From the NCBI RefSeq assembly GCF_027923905.1, contig NZ_AP026966.1, positions 1,923,001-1,987,000 of the forward strand: DNA of 64,000 nt, given 5' to 3'. Each line of letters opens with the position of its first letter. The first letter of the stretch is position 1. The DNA is from Massilia varians. Its GTDB lineage: Bacteria > Pseudomonadota > Gammaproteobacteria > Burkholderiales > Burkholderiaceae_D. Under the pieces are notes generated by a model. The model did not search any database. It saw only the letters and a program-made list of their open reading frames with translations, and was not told where the DNA came from. Positions 48,652 through 58,034 of this stretch are shown here, piece by piece. The position numbers and the translations under genes were made by a program.

Positions 48652-50910
48652 ATGAGCACCGATACCACCGATTACGCGCCCGTCGGCATCCTCGACGACC
48701 GCGATGTCCTGTTCACCACCCTGCGCAGCGGCGACGTCGCCGCTACCCTGACCCCGATCGACTGGGGACTGCTGACCGGCGGCCGCTGGGTCATCGACGC
48801 CCAGTCGGTGCCGGGCCTGTTTTCGGTTTCCTACAACCCGGCCACGGACACCACGGCGCGCCTGATCCTCAACGACGCGGCGCTGCTGCCGGCGGCCGGC
48901 AGTGGCGTGGCGGTCACCGTGCATTACTACGACCGCAACCAGATCGACGGCTACGGCAATCCGCTGCCGGGCAAGGGTGTCGCCGAGACCCTGGTGTACA
49001 ACGTCGAAGCGGGCAGCTCGCGCGACCTGCCCGGCTTCGGCGGCGAGTTTGCCCTCGGTGCGGCGGCGCCTGCCGCCAACCCCGAGCTGGCGACGCTGTC
49101 GACCGGCGCCTTCATCGCGGTCTGGCAGGGGCCCAAGGCCAGCGTGGTCGGCCAGCTGCGCAGCGCGGACGGCGCCGCGCTGGGACCGGTCTTCGCCATC
49201 AGTTCAAGCAGCGACGCCGCGGTGGAAGGCGCGCCCGCGGTGGCCGCGCTGGCCGATGGGCGTTCGGTGGTGGCCTACACCAGCACCGACGGCCTTGGCA
49301 CCCGCATCGCCTACCGCGTCCTCGACGCCGGCGGCAGGCCGGGCGCCGAGATCGTCGTGGGCGCAGCCGGCCCGGATACGGCCATGCCCGACGTGGCCGC
49401 ATTGCGCGACGGTTCCTTCGCAGTCGCCTGGCGCAGCGGCGGCCAGGTGCACGTGCGCAGCGCCGACGCCAACGGCAACCCGCTGGGCGCCGAGCAGGTC
49501 TACGGCACGCTGGGGACGGCCTTCAGCCCGAGCATCGCCGCCGGCGCCGGCGGCTACGTCGTCGCCTGGGGCGAGCTGGGCGACGGCAACGTCTATGCCG
49601 CGCAGGCCGGCGGCGCGACCATCCTGGTCAGCGGCGACGGACTGGCCGCCAGCATCGCCACGGCGGCGCCGCAGCCGAGCGTCACCGTGCTGGCCGGGGG
49701 CGGCTTCGTGGTGACCTGGGACAGCTATGCCAATTCCCCCTGGGGCTTCGCGAGCAGCGACATCTTCTTCCAGCGCTTCGACGCCGCCGGCCAGCGCCTG
49801 GGCGGGATGACGCAGGCGAACCTGGATGGCGGCGGCGGCCGCTTCGAGGCGAACACGGTCGCACTGGCCGACGGCGGCTTCCTGGTCGCATGGCAGAGCG
49901 CCGGCGGCGATTTCGACGGCAACGGCGTCTTCGGCCGGCGCTTCGGCGCCGATGGCGCCGCGCTCGACGCGCGCGAATTCGGGATCAACGAAATGCGCCA
50001 GGGCGACCAGGCCAACCCGGTGCTGAGCGTACTGGCCAACGGCGGATTCGCGGCCGCCTGGGTCGATACCCAGGCCGACGGCAGCGTCCAGGTCGAAGCG
50101 CGTGTGCTGGCCGGGAGCGCGCCGGCGGCAGGTACGGCGCCGGAACCGGCTCCGGCCCCTGTCCCGGCTCTGGCGCCAGCTCCGGCCCCGGCCCCGGCCC
50201 CGGCGCCAGCGCCGATCGTGACCCCGTCCCCCGCGCCGTCCCCGGGTTCGGGCGGCACCGGCACCAGCACGGGCAGCGGCTCCGCGGTCGCCGGCACGGT
50301 GCACGGCAGCGATGGCGCCAACCTGATCAAGTCCATCGCCGGCAAGCAGAAAATCGACGGCCTGGGCGGCATCGACACCGTCGAGTACGGCGGCTACAGG
50401 AGCCTGTTCGACATCACGCGCGGCGCGGCCGGCACCACCGTCGTCGACCGCTTCGGCGCCGGCGGCACCGACACGCTGGTCAACGTCGAGCGCCTGCAAT
50501 TCGCCGACGTCTCGGTGGCATTGGACATCGAGGGTACGGCTGGCCAGGCTTACCGCCTGTACCGGGCGGCATTCGACCGCGCACCGGACAAGGCGGGCGT
50601 GGGTTACTGGATCAAGATGATGGATGCGGGCCAGACCCTGGAGCAGGTGGCGGCGGGCTTCGCGGGCAGCGACGAATTCAAGAGCCTGTACGGCGCCAAC
50701 GCGAGCGACGCGCAGTTCGTGGGCCTGCTCTATAACAACGTGCTGCACCGCAGCGCCGAAGGCGCGGGTTACGATTACTGGATGAATGTCCTGACCGAGC
50801 TGCACACCCCGCGCGAGCAGGTGCTGGCCTTCTTCAGCGAAAGCGCGGAGAACCAGGCGCAGGTGATCGGGTCGATCCAGAACGGGATCGAGTTCCTGCC
50901 CTGGGGCTGA
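48652..50910 (+). CDS. Large DUF4214 protein with beta-propeller-like region and Pro-Ala linker
   Basis: A 752 aa low-charge, Gly/Ala/Asp-rich protein with no classical signal peptide. Residues ~130-500 carry repeated GG(F/S)-VAW units (e.g. GSFAVAWRSGG, GGFVVTWDSY, GGFLVAWQSAGGDFDG), which resemble blades of a propeller or a calcium-binding repeat. A Pro-Ala linker (~500-530) leads to a short GSDGANLIKSIAGKQKIDGLGGIDTVEY segment like degenerate RTX sequence, and the C-terminus is a DUF4214 domain (~630-750). This layout is typical of type I-secreted surface proteins; substrate and role are unknown. The start at 48652 is the best of several weak choices; 48616 is possible. Confidence 0.75.
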   Translation: MSTDTTDYAPVGILDDRDVLFTTLRSGDVAATLTPIDWGLLTGGRWVIDAQSVPGLFSVSYNPATDTTARLILNDAALLPAAGSGVAVTVHYYDRNQIDGYGNPLPGKGVAETLVYNVEAGSSRDLPGFGGEFALGAAAPAANPELATLSTGAFIAVWQGPKASVVGQLRSADGAALGPVFAISSSSDAAVEGAPAVAALADGRSVVAYTSTDGLGTRIAYRVLDAGGRPGAEIVVGAAGPDTAMPDVAALRDGSFAVAWRSGGQVHVRSADANGNPLGAEQVYGTLGTAFSPSIAAGAGGYVVAWGELGDGNVYAAQAGGATILVSGDGLAASIATAAPQPSVTVLAGGGFVVTWDSYANSPWGFASSDIFFQRFDAAGQRLGGMTQANLDGGGGRFEANTVALADGGFLVAWQSAGGDFDGNGVFGRRFGADGAALDAREFGINEMRQGDQANPVLSVLANGGFAAAWVDTQADGSVQVEARVLAGSAPAAGTAPEPAPAPVPALAPAPAPAPAPAPAPIVTPSPAPSPGSGGTGTSTGSGSAVAGTVHGSDGANLIKSIAGKQKIDGLGGIDTVEYGGYRSLFDITRGAAGTTVVDRFGAGGTDTLVNVERLQFADVSVALDIEGTAGQAYRLYRAAFDRAPDKAGVGYWIKMMDAGQTLEQVAAGFAGSDEFKSLYGANASDAQFVGLLYNNVLHRSAEGAGYDYWMNVLTELHTPREQVLAFFSESAENQAQVIGSIQNGIEFLPWG

Positions 50911-50919
50911 GGCAGGTCC

Positions 50920-51636
50920 TTACGATTGGTGTTCGCGCTTGGCGAGCGCCTCGCCCAGCATCACCAGCACCGGCCCATGCCCCGGCTCCAGGCCGCGCGC
51001 CAGATCGGATAAGCGCAAGCGCAGGATACGTTCATCCGCCCGGCTGCAGTTTTCCACCACTACCACCGGCAGGTCCGGGCGCCGTCCTTCCGCCAGCAGG
51101 CGCTCGGCGGTGGCCGCGGCTTCGCGCCCGCCCATGTATTGCACCAGGGTGTCGGTCTCGGGCAAGGCCGGGTGATCGGGCTGGCCTTGGGCGGTGCTGG
51201 ACGTGAAGAAGGCGACGCTGCGCGCCACGCCGCGCTTGGTCAGCGGCTGCTTGGTCGCCGCCGCCGCCGCGACCGCGGTGGTGATGCCGGGGACGACTTC
51301 GACCTCGATGCCGGCCGCTTCCAGCGCGCGCAATTCCTCGTCGGCGCGCCCGAACAGCATCGGGTCGCCGCCCTTCAGGCGCACCACCTGCCTGAATTTG
51401 CCGGCGCATTCGACCAGCTGCTGGTTGATCAGGGTTTGCGCCGTGGAGCGCTGGCCCGAGCGCTTGCCGACCGAGATCAGCTCGGCCTGGCGGCACAAGG
51501 CCAGCATCTCGGGCGTGACCAGGGCGTCATAGAGCACGACGTCGGCCTGCGCGAGCAGGCGCGCGCCGCGTACGGTGATGAGGTCGGCGGCACCGGGTCC
51601 GGCTCCTACCAGATAGACTTTGCCCAGTGCCCCCAT
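50920..51636 (-). CDS. cobA: Uroporphyrinogen-III C-methyltransferase
   Basis: A 238 aa SAM-dependent enzyme that dimethylates uroporphyrinogen III to precorrin-2. The family motifs VGAGPGAADLITVRGARLLAQADVVLYDAL, GGDPMLFGRADEE and PGITTAVAAAAATKQPLTKRG are complete. It corresponds to the C-terminal domain of CysG alone. It is the last gene of the minus-strand cys operon (13 bp after cysN), making precursor for the sirohaem of CysI. It converges on the DUF4214 gene with a 9 bp gap. Confidence 0.92.
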   Translation of the reverse strand: MGALGKVYLVGAGPGAADLITVRGARLLAQADVVLYDALVTPEMLALCRQAELISVGKRSGQRSTAQTLINQQLVECAGKFRQVVRLKGGDPMLFGRADEELRALEAAGIEVEVVPGITTAVAAAAATKQPLTKRGVARSVAFFTSSTAQGQPDHPALPETDTLVQYMGGREAAATAERLLAEGRRPDLPVVVVENCSRADERILRLRLSDLARGLEPGHGPVLVMLGEALAKREHQS

Positions 51637-51649
51637 ACGCTTCCTTCGC

Positions 51650-52957
51650 TTATTGATCCAGACGGATCATACCCGCTGCGACGGTCTGGTGGGTGACTTC
51701 GTCGATCAGGATGAAGGCGCCCGTTGCGCGGTTGTCGCAATAGGCGTCGGCCGCCAGCGGCTGCTGGACGGAGAGCTGCACGGTGGCGATGTCGTTCAGC
51801 TTCAGGCCCTCTGCCGCGTGGCGTTGCTGGGTGTTGACGTCCAGGATGCTGTCGACCTGCTTGACCTTGGCGGCGGTCTGGCGGGTACCATGTTTGATCC
51901 AGTACTTGCGGCGCAGGTCCAGCGGCTCGTCCGACATCCAGCACACGTCCGCTACCACCTGCTTGAGCTGGGTTGCCGGCTGCTCGGCGCTGGCGAGCAG
52001 GTCGCCACGCGAGATGTCCAGGTACTCGTTCAGCAGCAGGGTGACCGACTGGCCGGCCACGGCCGATTGCAGGGAACCGTCGAAGGTGACGATCTCCTTG
52101 ACGGTCGCCTGCTGGCCCGAAGGCTGCACCACCAGCTTGTCGCCGACCGAGACCTTGCCCGACTCGATGCGGCCCATGTAGCCGCGGAAGTCCTTGGCTT
52201 CGTGGCCGTTGTGGCGCGCCACCAGTTGCACCGGGAAGCGCAGCGGGGCGGCGTGCGATTCGTCGTAGACCGACAGGCCTTCGAGCAGCTCGATCAGGGT
52301 CGGGCCCCCGTACCACGGCATCCGCTCGGAGGCGAGCACCACGTTGTCGCCGCTGAGTGCCGACAGCGGGATCGCGGTGACGTCCTTCAGGCCCAGCGAC
52401 CGGGCGAATGCGCCGTAGGCCGCCACGATGCGCTCGTACACGGTCTGGTCGTAGTTCACCAGGTCCATCTTGTTGACGGCCACGATCACGTGCTCGATCT
52501 GCAGCAGCTTGGCGATGGTCGAGTGGCGCTTGGTTTGCGTGAGCAGGCTCACGCTGCCGTCCTCGCCCAGCTTCACCTTGGAGACGTCCACCAGGATGAT
52601 CACGGCGTCCGCGGTCGAGGCGCCGGTCACCATGTTGCGGGTGTACTGCTCGTGGCCCGGGGTGTCGGCGATGATGAACTTGCGCTTCGGCGTGGCGAAG
52701 TAGCGGTAGGCCACGTCGATGGTGATGCCCTGTTCGCGCTCGGCTTCCAGGCCGTCGGTCAGCAGCGACAGGTCGATGGTGTCGCCCACGGTGCGCTTGT
52801 GCTTCGAGCGCGAGACGGCGGCCAGCTGGTCGGCGAAGATGCCCTTGCTGTCGTACAGCAGGCGGCCGATCAGGGTGCTCTTGCCGTCGTCCACCGAGCC
52901 GGCGGTAATGAAGCGCAGCAGACCGCGCTGGTTCAAGTTGTCAGTCATGGCGTTCAT
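51650..52957 (-). CDS. cysN: Sulfate adenylyltransferase subunit 1
   Basis: A 435 aa EF-Tu-like GTPase that drives APS formation by CysD. G1 is GSVDDGKSTLIGR, G3 DTPGHEQY and G4 NKMD, followed by two beta-barrel domains. No C-terminal APS kinase (CysC) fusion is present. The ATG overlaps the cysD stop (TGATG). A second in-frame ATG lies 9 bases later (52948). Confidence 0.95.
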   Translation of the reverse strand: MNAMTDNLNQRGLLRFITAGSVDDGKSTLIGRLLYDSKGIFADQLAAVSRSKHKRTVGDTIDLSLLTDGLEAEREQGITIDVAYRYFATPKRKFIIADTPGHEQYTRNMVTGASTADAVIILVDVSKVKLGEDGSVSLLTQTKRHSTIAKLLQIEHVIVAVNKMDLVNYDQTVYERIVAAYGAFARSLGLKDVTAIPLSALSGDNVVLASERMPWYGGPTLIELLEGLSVYDESHAAPLRFPVQLVARHNGHEAKDFRGYMGRIESGKVSVGDKLVVQPSGQQATVKEIVTFDGSLQSAVAGQSVTLLLNEYLDISRGDLLASAEQPATQLKQVVADVCWMSDEPLDLRRKYWIKHGTRQTAAKVKQVDSILDVNTQQRHAAEGLKLNDIATVQLSVQQPLAADAYCDNRATGAFILIDEVTHQTVAAGMIRLDQ

Positions 52958-53895
52958 CAGAAATATCCTTGCTTCTTGCGTTTTTCCATCGAGGCTTCGG
53001 AGGTCTGGTCGTCCATCCGGGTCGCGCCGCGTTCGGTCACTTCGGTGACGGCGGTTTCGGAGATGATGTTCTCCACCGTGCTGGCACTCGACGCCACCGG
53101 GCAGGTGCAGGAGATGTCGCCCACGGTGCGGAAGCGCACGGTGCGGGTCTCGACGGTTTCGCCTTCACGGGCAGGGGTCAGTGGGGTCAGCGGCACCAGC
53201 AGGCCGTTACGCGGGATCACCTGGCGCTGGTGCGCGAAGTAGATCGGGGGCAGGGCCAGCTTTTCGCGGGCGATGTACTGCCACACGTCGAGTTCGGTCC
53301 AGTTCGAGATCGGGAACACGCGCATGTTCTCGCCCGGATGGACGCGGGTGTTATACAGGTCCCACAGTTCCGGACGCTGGGCCTTCGGGTCCCACTGGCC
53401 GAACTCGTCGCGGAAGGAGAAGATGCGCTCCTTGGCGCGCGCCTTTTCCTCGTCGCGGCGGGCGCCGCCGATGCAGGCGTCGAAACCGTGTTCGGCGATG
53501 GTTTCCAGCAGGGTCACGGCCTGGGCCGCGTTGCGCGAATCGGTTTGCGGGTTGCGCAGGCGCACGGTGCCGCGCCGGATCGACTCCTCGACCGAGCCGA
53601 CGATCAGGCGCTCGCCCAGTTCCGCGACGCGGGCGTCGCGGAAGGCGATCACTTCGTCGAAGTTGTGGCCGGTGTCGATGTGCACCAGCGGGAACGGGAA
53701 TTTGCCCGGGCGGAAGGCCTTTTCGGCCAGGCGCAGCAGGACAACCGAATCCTTGCCGCCCGAGAACAGCAGGGCAGGATTGCTGCATTCGGCGGCCACC
53801 TCGCGCAGGATATGGATGGCCTCGGACTCGAGGGCGTCGAGATGGCGCGCGTTCATGTCGGTGAGCACGCCCGCGTTGTCGAATACTGTCGTCAT
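52957..53895 (-). CDS. cysD: Sulfate adenylyltransferase subunit 2
   Basis: A 312 aa ATP pyrophosphatase-family enzyme forming adenylylsulfate from sulfate and ATP. The PP-loop SGGKDSVVLLRLAEKA and the HIDTGHNFDE and GGARRDEEKARAKER segments are CysD-specific. The start at 53895 (MTTVFDN) is 25 bp after cysH. It ends with the typical basic tail EKRKKQGYF. Confidence 0.95.
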   Translation of the reverse strand: MTTVFDNAGVLTDMNARHLDALESEAIHILREVAAECSNPALLFSGGKDSVVLLRLAEKAFRPGKFPFPLVHIDTGHNFDEVIAFRDARVAELGERLIVGSVEESIRRGTVRLRNPQTDSRNAAQAVTLLETIAEHGFDACIGGARRDEEKARAKERIFSFRDEFGQWDPKAQRPELWDLYNTRVHPGENMRVFPISNWTELDVWQYIAREKLALPPIYFAHQRQVIPRNGLLVPLTPLTPAREGETVETRTVRFRTVGDISCTCPVASSASTVENIISETAVTEVTERGATRMDDQTSEASMEKRKKQGYF

Positions 53896-53920
53896 ATTGT
53901 TTTGCCTGATAGAGGGCGGA

Positions 53921-54637
53921 TCACGCCGCCACGGATTTGATGCGAATGAGTTTGCCGTCGACCACGTGCAGGCCGCATTCCTTCGATTCTGGGTTCTCCC
54001 ACCACCAGCGGCCGGCGCGCACGTCCTCGCCCGGCTGGATCGCGCGGGTGCAGGGTTCGCAGCCGATCGAGGGGTAGCCGCGGTCGTGCAGGGCGTTGTA
54101 GGGCACCTTATTACTGCGCAGGTATTCCCAGACGTTTTCCTCGGACCAGTCGGCCAGCGGGTTGAACTTCTGCAGGCCGTGCGCGGCATCGTCTTCCTGC
54201 ACGGCCAGTTCGGCGCGGGTGGTCGACTGGGCGCGGCGCTGGCCGGTGATCCAGGCCTTGTTGCCGGCCAGGGCACGCCCTAAAGGCTCGACCTTGCGCA
54301 CGCGGCAGCATTCCTTGCGCATCTCGACGCTGTCGTAGAAGGCGTTCAGGCCGTTTTGCGCCACGTAGGCGTCGACCGCTTCCGGCTGCGGGCGGAACAA
54401 GGCGATCTGGTAGCCGTAGGTCTCGCGCACTCTGGCCAGCATGTCCAGCGTTTCGGCATGCAGGCGCCCGGTCTCGAGCGAGAAGATCCCGATCGGCAGT
54501 TTCGCTTTGAGGATCAGGTCGGTCAGGACCATGTCCTCGGCCGCCAGGCTCGATGCGAACACGGCGGGCGCGTAGTCGCGGGCGATGCGCGCCAGGATGG
54601 CGTTCGTTTCTTCGACGCGGCGGTGCAGGTCGCTCAT
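53921..54637 (-). CDS. cysH: Adenylylsulfate (APS) reductase, CysH family
   Basis: A 239 aa thioredoxin-dependent reductase giving sulfite. The four [4Fe-4S] cysteines that mark APS rather than PAPS reductases are present: Cys110-Cys111 (KECCRVRK) and Cys193/Cys196 (GCEPCTR). The catalytic cysteine is Cys221 in ECGLH, and the PP-loop region is SSLAAEDMV. APS-type chemistry fits the absence of a cysC kinase gene in the operon. The start at 54637 is 10 bp after the DUF934 stop, with GGAAAG upstream. Confidence 0.93.
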   Translation of the reverse strand: MSDLHRRVEETNAILARIARDYAPAVFASSLAAEDMVLTDLILKAKLPIGIFSLETGRLHAETLDMLARVRETYGYQIALFRPQPEAVDAYVAQNGLNAFYDSVEMRKECCRVRKVEPLGRALAGNKAWITGQRRAQSTTRAELAVQEDDAAHGLQKFNPLADWSEENVWEYLRSNKVPYNALHDRGYPSIGCEPCTRAIQPGEDVRAGRWWWENPESKECGLHVVDGKLIRIKSVAA

Positions 54638-54647
54638 GGTGCTTTCC

Positions 54648-55211
54648 TTAGATGCCGGCGCCGACGTCGGTGAGTTCCGGCGGCGTGCCACGCGGCGCGC
54701 GGCGGAACAGCGGCAGCGGCTGGTCGACCGAGGCCTGGTAGGTTTCCGAGAACACGGTCAGGCCCTTGAGCGCATCGATGATGCTGCGGTCCTGGCGGGT
54801 GGCGAAGGCGTCGAAGCCGACCCGCGACATGGGCCACAGCTGGTCGCGCAGCACGTCGCCGATCGCGCGCAGCTCGCCGGTATAGGCCAGGCGCTTGCGC
54901 AAATTGAAGGCGGTCGAGTAGCCGCGGCCGTCCGAGAACTTCGGGAAGTCCACGGCCACCACGCCAAAGCGGTGCAGGTCGTCCTTGAGCGCGGCCGCCT
55001 GTTCGTCTGGCGCCAGCCAGACGCCGATGTCGGCGCGGCCGGACAGGGCGGCGCGCTGGGCCTGCCATACGGTCAGCGGCACGATGACGCGGCCTTCCGG
55101 CACTTCCACGGTGTCCGGTGCTTCGCCTTCCACCAGGCGCAGCACGCTCCAGTCGTCCTCGACCACGTCGCGGTGTTTGATGATCTGCTTGTGCAGGACG
55201 AGATTAGGCAT
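54648..55211 (-). CDS. DUF934 protein of the sulfite reductase operon
   Basis: A 187 aa protein of the DUF934 family, almost always encoded beside cysI in proteobacteria. Characteristic parts are VPLTVWQAQR, VAVDFPKFSDGRGYSTAFNLRKRL, ELRAIGDVLRDQLWPMSRVGFDAF. It is thought to assist sulfite reduction, possibly as an electron-transfer or assembly partner in organisms without CysJ, but the mechanism is not established. It overlaps the cysI stop by 8 bp. Confidence 0.88.
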   Translation of the reverse strand: MPNLVLHKQIIKHRDVVEDDWSVLRLVEGEAPDTVEVPEGRVIVPLTVWQAQRAALSGRADIGVWLAPDEQAAALKDDLHRFGVVAVDFPKFSDGRGYSTAFNLRKRLAYTGELRAIGDVLRDQLWPMSRVGFDAFATRQDRSIIDALKGLTVFSETYQASVDQPLPLFRRAPRGTPPELTDVGAGI

Positions 55212-56892
55212 AGTGGTCTTCCCCAACCAGTTCGCCCGCCGCGATCGGCGTGGCATAGACATGTTCCTTGAACGGCGTGATGCCGAGGCGCTGCACGGCA
55301 TCGACGAAACGTTCGCCTTCGAAGCGCTCGCGCACGTAGACTTCGAGCAGGCGGCCGACCACTTCCGGCATCTGCACGGCCGAGAAGGACGGGCCGATGA
55401 TCTTGCCGATGGCCGAATGATTGCCCTGCGAGCCGCCGATCGACACCTGGTACCACTCGCTGCCGTCCTTGTCGACGCCCAGGATGCCGATCGCGCCCAC
55501 GTGGTGGTGGCCGCAGGCGTTGATGCAGCCCGAGATGTTCAGTTCGATGTCGCCGATGTCGTGCTGGAAGTCGAGGTTGTCGAAGCGTTCCGCGATGGCG
55601 GCCGCGATCGGGAGCGACTTGGCGTTCGCCAGCGAGCAGAAGTCGCCGCCCGGGCAGGCGATGATGTCGGTCAGCAGGCCGATGTTCGGCGTGGCCAGGC
55701 CCTTGGCCTTGGCCAGCTGCCACAGTTCGAACAGCTTCGACTGCTCGACGTCGGCCAGCACCAGGTTCTGCTCGTGGGTCACGCGCAGTTCGCCGAAGCT
55801 GTACTTGTCGGCCAGGTCGGCCACGAAGTCCATCTGTTCGGCGGTGGCGTCGCCCGGCGGCACGCCGGTCTTCTTGAGCGACAGCACCACGGCGGCATAG
55901 CCCGGGACCTTGTGCGGCTTGACGTTGCGGTTGACCCAGTTGGCGAAGGCGCGGTTGTCCGCGTGCTGGGCGCTCACGTCGATGTCGTCCAGCTTGGCGT
56001 AGCCGTGCGGCTGGAACCATTGGGCGACGCGGTCGAATTCTTCCTGGCTCAGGGTTTCCGGACCGTCTTTCAGGTCGGCCCACTCGGCCTCGACCTGGCG
56101 CGTGAATTCCTCGACGCCCAGCGCCTTCAGCAGGATCTTGATGCGGGCCTTGTACTTGTTGTCGCGGCGGCCGTGCTGGTTGTACACGCGCATCACGGCT
56201 TCGGTATAGGTCAGCAGGTGCTGCCAGGGCAGGAAGTCGCGGATGACCGAGCCCAGGATCGGGGTACGGCCCATGCCGCCGCCGGCCATGAACTTGAAGC
56301 CGACTTCGCCCGCATCGTTGCGCACCAGGGTCAGGCCGATGTCGTGGATGGCGATCGCGGCGCGGTCTTCCAGGGCGCCGTTGATGGCCACCTTGAACTT
56401 GCGCGGCAGGGCGATGAACTCGGGGTGGAAGGTGCTCCATTGACGCAGGATTTCGGCGAAGGGGCGCGGATCGATGATCTCGTCGGCCGCCACGCCCGCG
56501 AATTCATCGGTAGTAATGTTGCGGATGCAGTTGCCGGACGTCTGGATGGCGTGCATCTCGACCGAGGCCAGGTCTTCCAGGATTTGCGGAGTTTGCTCCA
56601 GCTCAATCCAGTTGTACTGGATGTTCTGGCGGGTAGTGAAATGGCCGTAGCCGCGGTCGTACTTACGGGCAATATGAGCGAACATGCGCATCTGCTTCGA
56701 CGCCAGCAGGCCATAGGGCACCGCCACGCGCAGCATGTAGGCGTGGCGCTGCATGTAGAGGCCGTTCTGCAGGCGCAGGGGGATGAATTCTTCCTCGGTC
56801 AGCTCACCGTTCAGGCGCCGTTCCACCTGGCTGCGGTACTGCGCGATGCGTTCGCGCACGATGAGATGGTCGTAGTGGTCGTAGCGGTACAT
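55204..56892 (-). CDS. cysI: Sulfite reductase hemoprotein subunit
   Basis: A 562 aa siroheme/[4Fe-4S] enzyme reducing sulfite to sulfide. The cluster-binding cysteines lie in ACPGGDFCSLANAKS and GCINACGHH, and the duplicated ferredoxin-like half-domains are complete. No cysJ flavoprotein is encoded in the window, so the electron donor is probably ferredoxin or another reductase. It is the first gene of the operon, divergent from cysB. Confidence 0.95.
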   Translation of the reverse strand: MYRYDHYDHLIVRERIAQYRSQVERRLNGELTEEEFIPLRLQNGLYMQRHAYMLRVAVPYGLLASKQMRMFAHIARKYDRGYGHFTTRQNIQYNWIELEQTPQILEDLASVEMHAIQTSGNCIRNITTDEFAGVAADEIIDPRPFAEILRQWSTFHPEFIALPRKFKVAINGALEDRAAIAIHDIGLTLVRNDAGEVGFKFMAGGGMGRTPILGSVIRDFLPWQHLLTYTEAVMRVYNQHGRRDNKYKARIKILLKALGVEEFTRQVEAEWADLKDGPETLSQEEFDRVAQWFQPHGYAKLDDIDVSAQHADNRAFANWVNRNVKPHKVPGYAAVVLSLKKTGVPPGDATAEQMDFVADLADKYSFGELRVTHEQNLVLADVEQSKLFELWQLAKAKGLATPNIGLLTDIIACPGGDFCSLANAKSLPIAAAIAERFDNLDFQHDIGDIELNISGCINACGHHHVGAIGILGVDKDGSEWYQVSIGGSQGNHSAIGKIIGPSFSAVQMPEVVGRLLEVYVRERFEGERFVDAVQRLGITPFKEHVYATPIAAGELVGEDHYA

Positions 56893-56966
56893 GGTCTCGT
56901 CCAGTGAGGGCAGACCGTTGTTACACCGTCCACCCGATAAATGGTTGGCCAAGTGTACGGATGGGT

Positions 56967-57022
56967 GCTTATATTCCAAACTACGGAGAATTCATTTGCT
57001 TATATGCGTAACTTGAATAAGC
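56967..57022. promoter_or_regulatory. GCTTAT repeats in the cysI-cysB spacer
   Basis: GCTTATAT occurs at 56967-56974 and 56998-57005, and the inverted ATAAGC at 57017-57022. Spacing is 31 bp for the direct pair, and 13 bp separate the inverted pair. This is a plausible CysB operator for both the cys operon and cysB autoregulation, inferred from position and symmetry. Confidence 0.45.
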
Positions 57023-57080
57023 ATCTTAAAATGTCATCTGCTGACGCTTTAACAAGACCTATAGGACAACCGACCACCAC

Positions 57081-58019
57081 ATGAACCTTCACCAGCTGCG
57101 CTTCGTGCGCGAAGCCGTACGCCAGAACTACAACCTGACCGATGCGGCCAAGGCGCTGTTTACCTCCCAGCCGGGGGTGTCGAAAGCGATCATCGAGCTC
57201 GAGGAGGAGCTCGGCGTCGACATCTTCACCCGCCACGGCAAGCGCATCCGCGGGCTGACCGAGCCGGGCCGCCTGGTCCTGCAGTCGGTCGAGCTGATCA
57301 TGCAGGAGATCGACAGCCTCAAGCGCATCGGCAAGGAATACGCGGCCCACGACAGCGGCAGCTTCACCATCGCCACCACCCACACCCAGGCGCGCTACAT
57401 GCTGCCCAAGGTGGTGCAGGCCTTCATGCAGAAGTTTCCCAAGGTGCGCCTGTCTTTATTGCAGGGTAATCCGAAGCAGATTGCCGACATGGTCAAGAAC
57501 GACCAGGCCGACCTGGCCATCGCCACCGAGTCGATCGCCGCCATCGAAGGCCTGATTACGCTGCCGTGCTACCAGTGGGAACACGTGCTGGTGGTGCCGG
57601 TCGAGCATCCACTGCTGCGCTCGAGAGCCGTGTCGCTGGAGGAAATCGCCAGCTACCCGGTCATCACCTACGACGCCGCCTTTGCCGGCCGCAGCAAGAT
57701 CGACCATGCCTTCGGCCTGCGCAGCTTGAAGCCGGACGTCTTGCTGGAAGCCATCGATGCCGACGTCATCAAGACCTATGTCGAGCTGGGCATGGGCGTG
57801 GGCATCATCGCCGGCATGGCCTTCGACCCCGAACGCGACCGCAACCTGCGCGCCATTCCCGTCGGCCACCTGTTCGGCATGAACACCTCGCGCGTGGCGG
57901 TCAAACAAGGTGCCTACCTGCGCAGCTACATTTATACCTTCATCGAGCTGCTCGCCCCGACCCTCAACCGCAAGATGGTCGAGTCCGCCATGCGCGGCGG
58001 CGAGAACTACGAACTGTAA
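57081..58019 (+). CDS. cysB: LysR-type regulator CysB
   Basis: A 312 aa LysR-family transcription factor controlling sulfur assimilation in response to O-/N-acetylserine. The N-terminal HTH (NLHQLRFVREAVRQNYNLTDAAKALFTSQPGVSKAIIELE) and the effector-binding domain with ATTHTQARY are CysB/Cbl-like. It is divergent from the cys operon it should regulate, with a 188 bp spacer. Confidence 0.93.
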   Translation: MNLHQLRFVREAVRQNYNLTDAAKALFTSQPGVSKAIIELEEELGVDIFTRHGKRIRGLTEPGRLVLQSVELIMQEIDSLKRIGKEYAAHDSGSFTIATTHTQARYMLPKVVQAFMQKFPKVRLSLLQGNPKQIADMVKNDQADLAIATESIAAIEGLITLPCYQWEHVLVVPVEHPLLRSRAVSLEEIASYPVITYDAAFAGRSKIDHAFGLRSLKPDVLLEAIDADVIKTYVELGMGVGIIAGMAFDPERDRNLRAIPVGHLFGMNTSRVAVKQGAYLRSYIYTFIELLAPTLNRKMVESAMRGGENYEL

Positions 58020-58034
58020 TTACAAGGAAACACC

